Positions 62,726 to 64,000 of a stretch of DNA of 64,000 nucleotides are shown here, in pieces. Source of the stretch: Gordonia pseudamarae (lineage in GTDB: Bacteria; Actinomycetota; Actinomycetes; Mycobacteriales; Mycobacteriaceae); NCBI RefSeq assembly GCF_025273675.1, contig NZ_CP045809.1:2232001-2296000 (forward strand). Direction: 5' to 3'. Numbering within the stretch: the stretch's first letter is position 1; every line of letters begins with the position of its first letter. Made by a program: the position numbers and the translations under genes. Under the pieces are notes generated by a model that was not told the DNA's origin, ran no database searches, and worked only from the letters and a program-made list of their open reading frames with translations.

Positions 62726-63220
62726 ATGACTACCATGAACATTCCACCGGCTCTGACCCTCGACGCCACAGACATGCCGTGGGCCCACGGCATCCTGGCT
62801 CCCGGATTCTCCCTCCAGTTGCTCGCGGCGGACGTCGAGAACGGCTTCGTCGTGTTCAACGGCCGTTTCCAGCCCGGCACCGTCCTGCCCACACACCAGC
62901 ACACCGGTGCCGTGCACGGCTTCACCAGCGCCGGCCGCTGGTTCTACCAGGAGTACGGTGACGCATCGATGAACGTCGCCGGGTCCTACATCTTCGAACC
63001 CGCGGGCTCGGTGCACACGCTGGAGACCCCTGCCGACAACACCGAGATCACCAAGGCGACCTTCGTTCTCTACGGCGCGCTGATCCTGATCGACGGCGAC
63101 GGCGCCTGCACCGGCATTGTCGATCCCACCACGACTCTCGCGATGTACTACAACACCCTCGAGCAGCAGGGTGATCGGCGACCGAACCTGATCCGCGGCG
63201 GCACCGCCGACATCCGCTGA
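62726..63220 (+). CDS. Cupin protein, 2,4'-dihydroxyacetophenone dioxygenase-like
   Basis: A 164-residue single-domain cupin. The metal site is suggested by the GTVLPTHQHTGAVHGFTSAG stretch (HxH...H) and the second motif EPAGSVHTLETP. The protein resembles ChrR-type cupins and 2,4'-dihydroxyacetophenone dioxygenase, which split an aromatic ketone side chain; substrate is inferred only. ATG 62726 has GGAAAGG upstream. An SDR gene follows 19 bases after the stop, in one operon. Confidence 0.8.
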   Translation: MTTMNIPPALTLDATDMPWAHGILAPGFSLQLLAADVENGFVVFNGRFQPGTVLPTHQHTGAVHGFTSAGRWFYQEYGDASMNVAGSYIFEPAGSVHTLETPADNTEITKATFVLYGALILIDGDGACTGIVDPTTTLAMYYNTLEQQGDRRPNLIRGGTADIR

Positions 63221-63239
63221 GCAGAGAACGAGACAGATC

Positions 63240-63983
63240 ATGAGCAACGAAGCCACGCTCGCTCCGCAGTCCTTTGCCGGCCGGGTGGCGGTCGTCACCG
63301 GTGGCACCTCCGGAATCGGCGCCGCCACCGTCACGCACCTGGCCCGACTCGGTGCCACGGTCCACGCGGTGGGCCTCCAGGCGGACCGGTTCGACGCCCC
63401 AGAAGGCCTGCCGATCGTCACACACGAACTCGATGTCACCGCCGACGCATCGGTCGAGGCATTCTTCGATCGCATCGACCGCCTCGACATCCTTGTGCCC
63501 GCTGCCGGACTGACCATGGGCGAGGCGGAGTCGACGACGGCCGGATTCCGAAAGGTTATCGACATCAATCTGCTTGCGGTGCAGGACTTCTGCTATCGCG
63601 CTGCGCCTCTGCTTGCCCGTAGTGATGCCGGCTCGATCGTCTGCATCGCCTCGATGATGAGCTACTTCGGGTCCAAGGACGGCCCTGCCTATTCGGCGAG
63701 CAAGGGCGCGATCGTGCAGCTCGTCAAATCGATGGCGCAGATGTTCGCCGCCGACGGCACTCGTGTGAACGCGGTCGCGCCCGGCTGGGTGGACACCCCG
63801 CTGTTCCGCTCGATCGCCACCGTGGCGCCGGATGTGTTCGCCGGGATCGTCGCCAGAACCCCGCTCGCCCGGATCGGCGACCCGTTCGAGGTCGCGAAGG
63901 CGATCGCCTTTCTCTGCAGCGATGACGCCTCGTTCATCAGCGGATCGACGTTGCCCGTCGACGGCGGTTACCTGACCGTGTGA
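63240..63983 (+). CDS. Short-chain dehydrogenase/reductase
   Basis: A 247-residue classical SDR: cofactor motif VVTGGTSGIGAAT (residues 18-30), PAAGLT (NAAG-like), catalytic Ser in VCIASMMSYFG, and YSASKGAIVQLVKS (YxxxK); the C-terminal SGSTLPVDGGYLTV is typical. Encoded with a cupin oxygenase and an AraC-type regulator, it probably belongs to a small catabolic unit for an aromatic or ketone substrate; this is inference from context. Confidence 0.9.
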   Translation: MSNEATLAPQSFAGRVAVVTGGTSGIGAATVTHLARLGATVHAVGLQADRFDAPEGLPIVTHELDVTADASVEAFFDRIDRLDILVPAAGLTMGEAESTTAGFRKVIDINLLAVQDFCYRAAPLLARSDAGSIVCIASMMSYFGSKDGPAYSASKGAIVQLVKSMAQMFAADGTRVNAVAPGWVDTPLFRSIATVAPDVFAGIVARTPLARIGDPFEVAKAIAFLCSDDASFISGSTLPVDGGYLTV

Positions 63984-64000
63984 TCCGCCGGGGCCCGCCG

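Overview
The window is high-GC actinobacterial DNA, most likely from a Gordonia-like member of the Mycobacteriales. The evidence is gene order: cei, DUF4193, DUF3093, dut, DUF3710, OB-fold protein, DUF3159, two TrkA proteins, an APC permease, a TrmA-like methylase, dxs, an RNase D-like protein, DUF3000, hemE, hemY, hemQ, msrB, aftC, a RibD-like reductase and zapE follow the order known from Mycobacterium around Rv2700 to Rv2670, and aftC is specific to arabinogalactan-making bacteria.

Bases 1-27.5 kb are this conserved core, ending in two consecutive Gly-Cys-Val tRNA cassettes and a separate tRNA-Val(CAC). The core is ordinary except for many short tandem repeats (15-23 bp units) between genes. 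One of them seems to have put a small lipoprotein gene out of frame.

Bases 27,475-61,313 form a genomic island. The 26 bp at the 3' end of tRNA-Val(CAC) recur with one mismatch at 61,288-61,313, which gives the left and right attachment sites. No integrase remains, only an excisionase-like gene. The cargo is defence. (i) 28.3-32.0 kb: a C5-cytosine methylase, a GIY-YIG nuclease and a DUF4928 restriction protein, with a divergent Vsr nuclease and a small Cys-rich protein. (ii) 36.7-39.6 kb: a low-GC divergent pair, an HNH protein and an unrecognised 613-residue coiled-coil protein. (iii) 39.8-59.0 kb: a second methylase/Vsr pair, a Gabija-like OLD nuclease/UvrD helicase pair, and a tightly coupled operon DUF1156 methylase, HEPN-DUF499 ATPase, MORC/MutL-type ATPase, DUF4420 PD-(D/E)XK nuclease and Z1 helicase. 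This last operon combines two defence families and is the most interesting part of the window.

The island is decaying. A 1,551-bp IS3-family element, present twice, splits the Z1 gene with a 3-bp target duplication and has also cut an IS256-family element. The second vsr gene is frameshifted, and broken IS256 and IS481 elements fill the right end. Beyond the right attachment site lie an AraC-type regulator and a divergent cupin plus short-chain dehydrogenase pair, probably a small catabolic unit.
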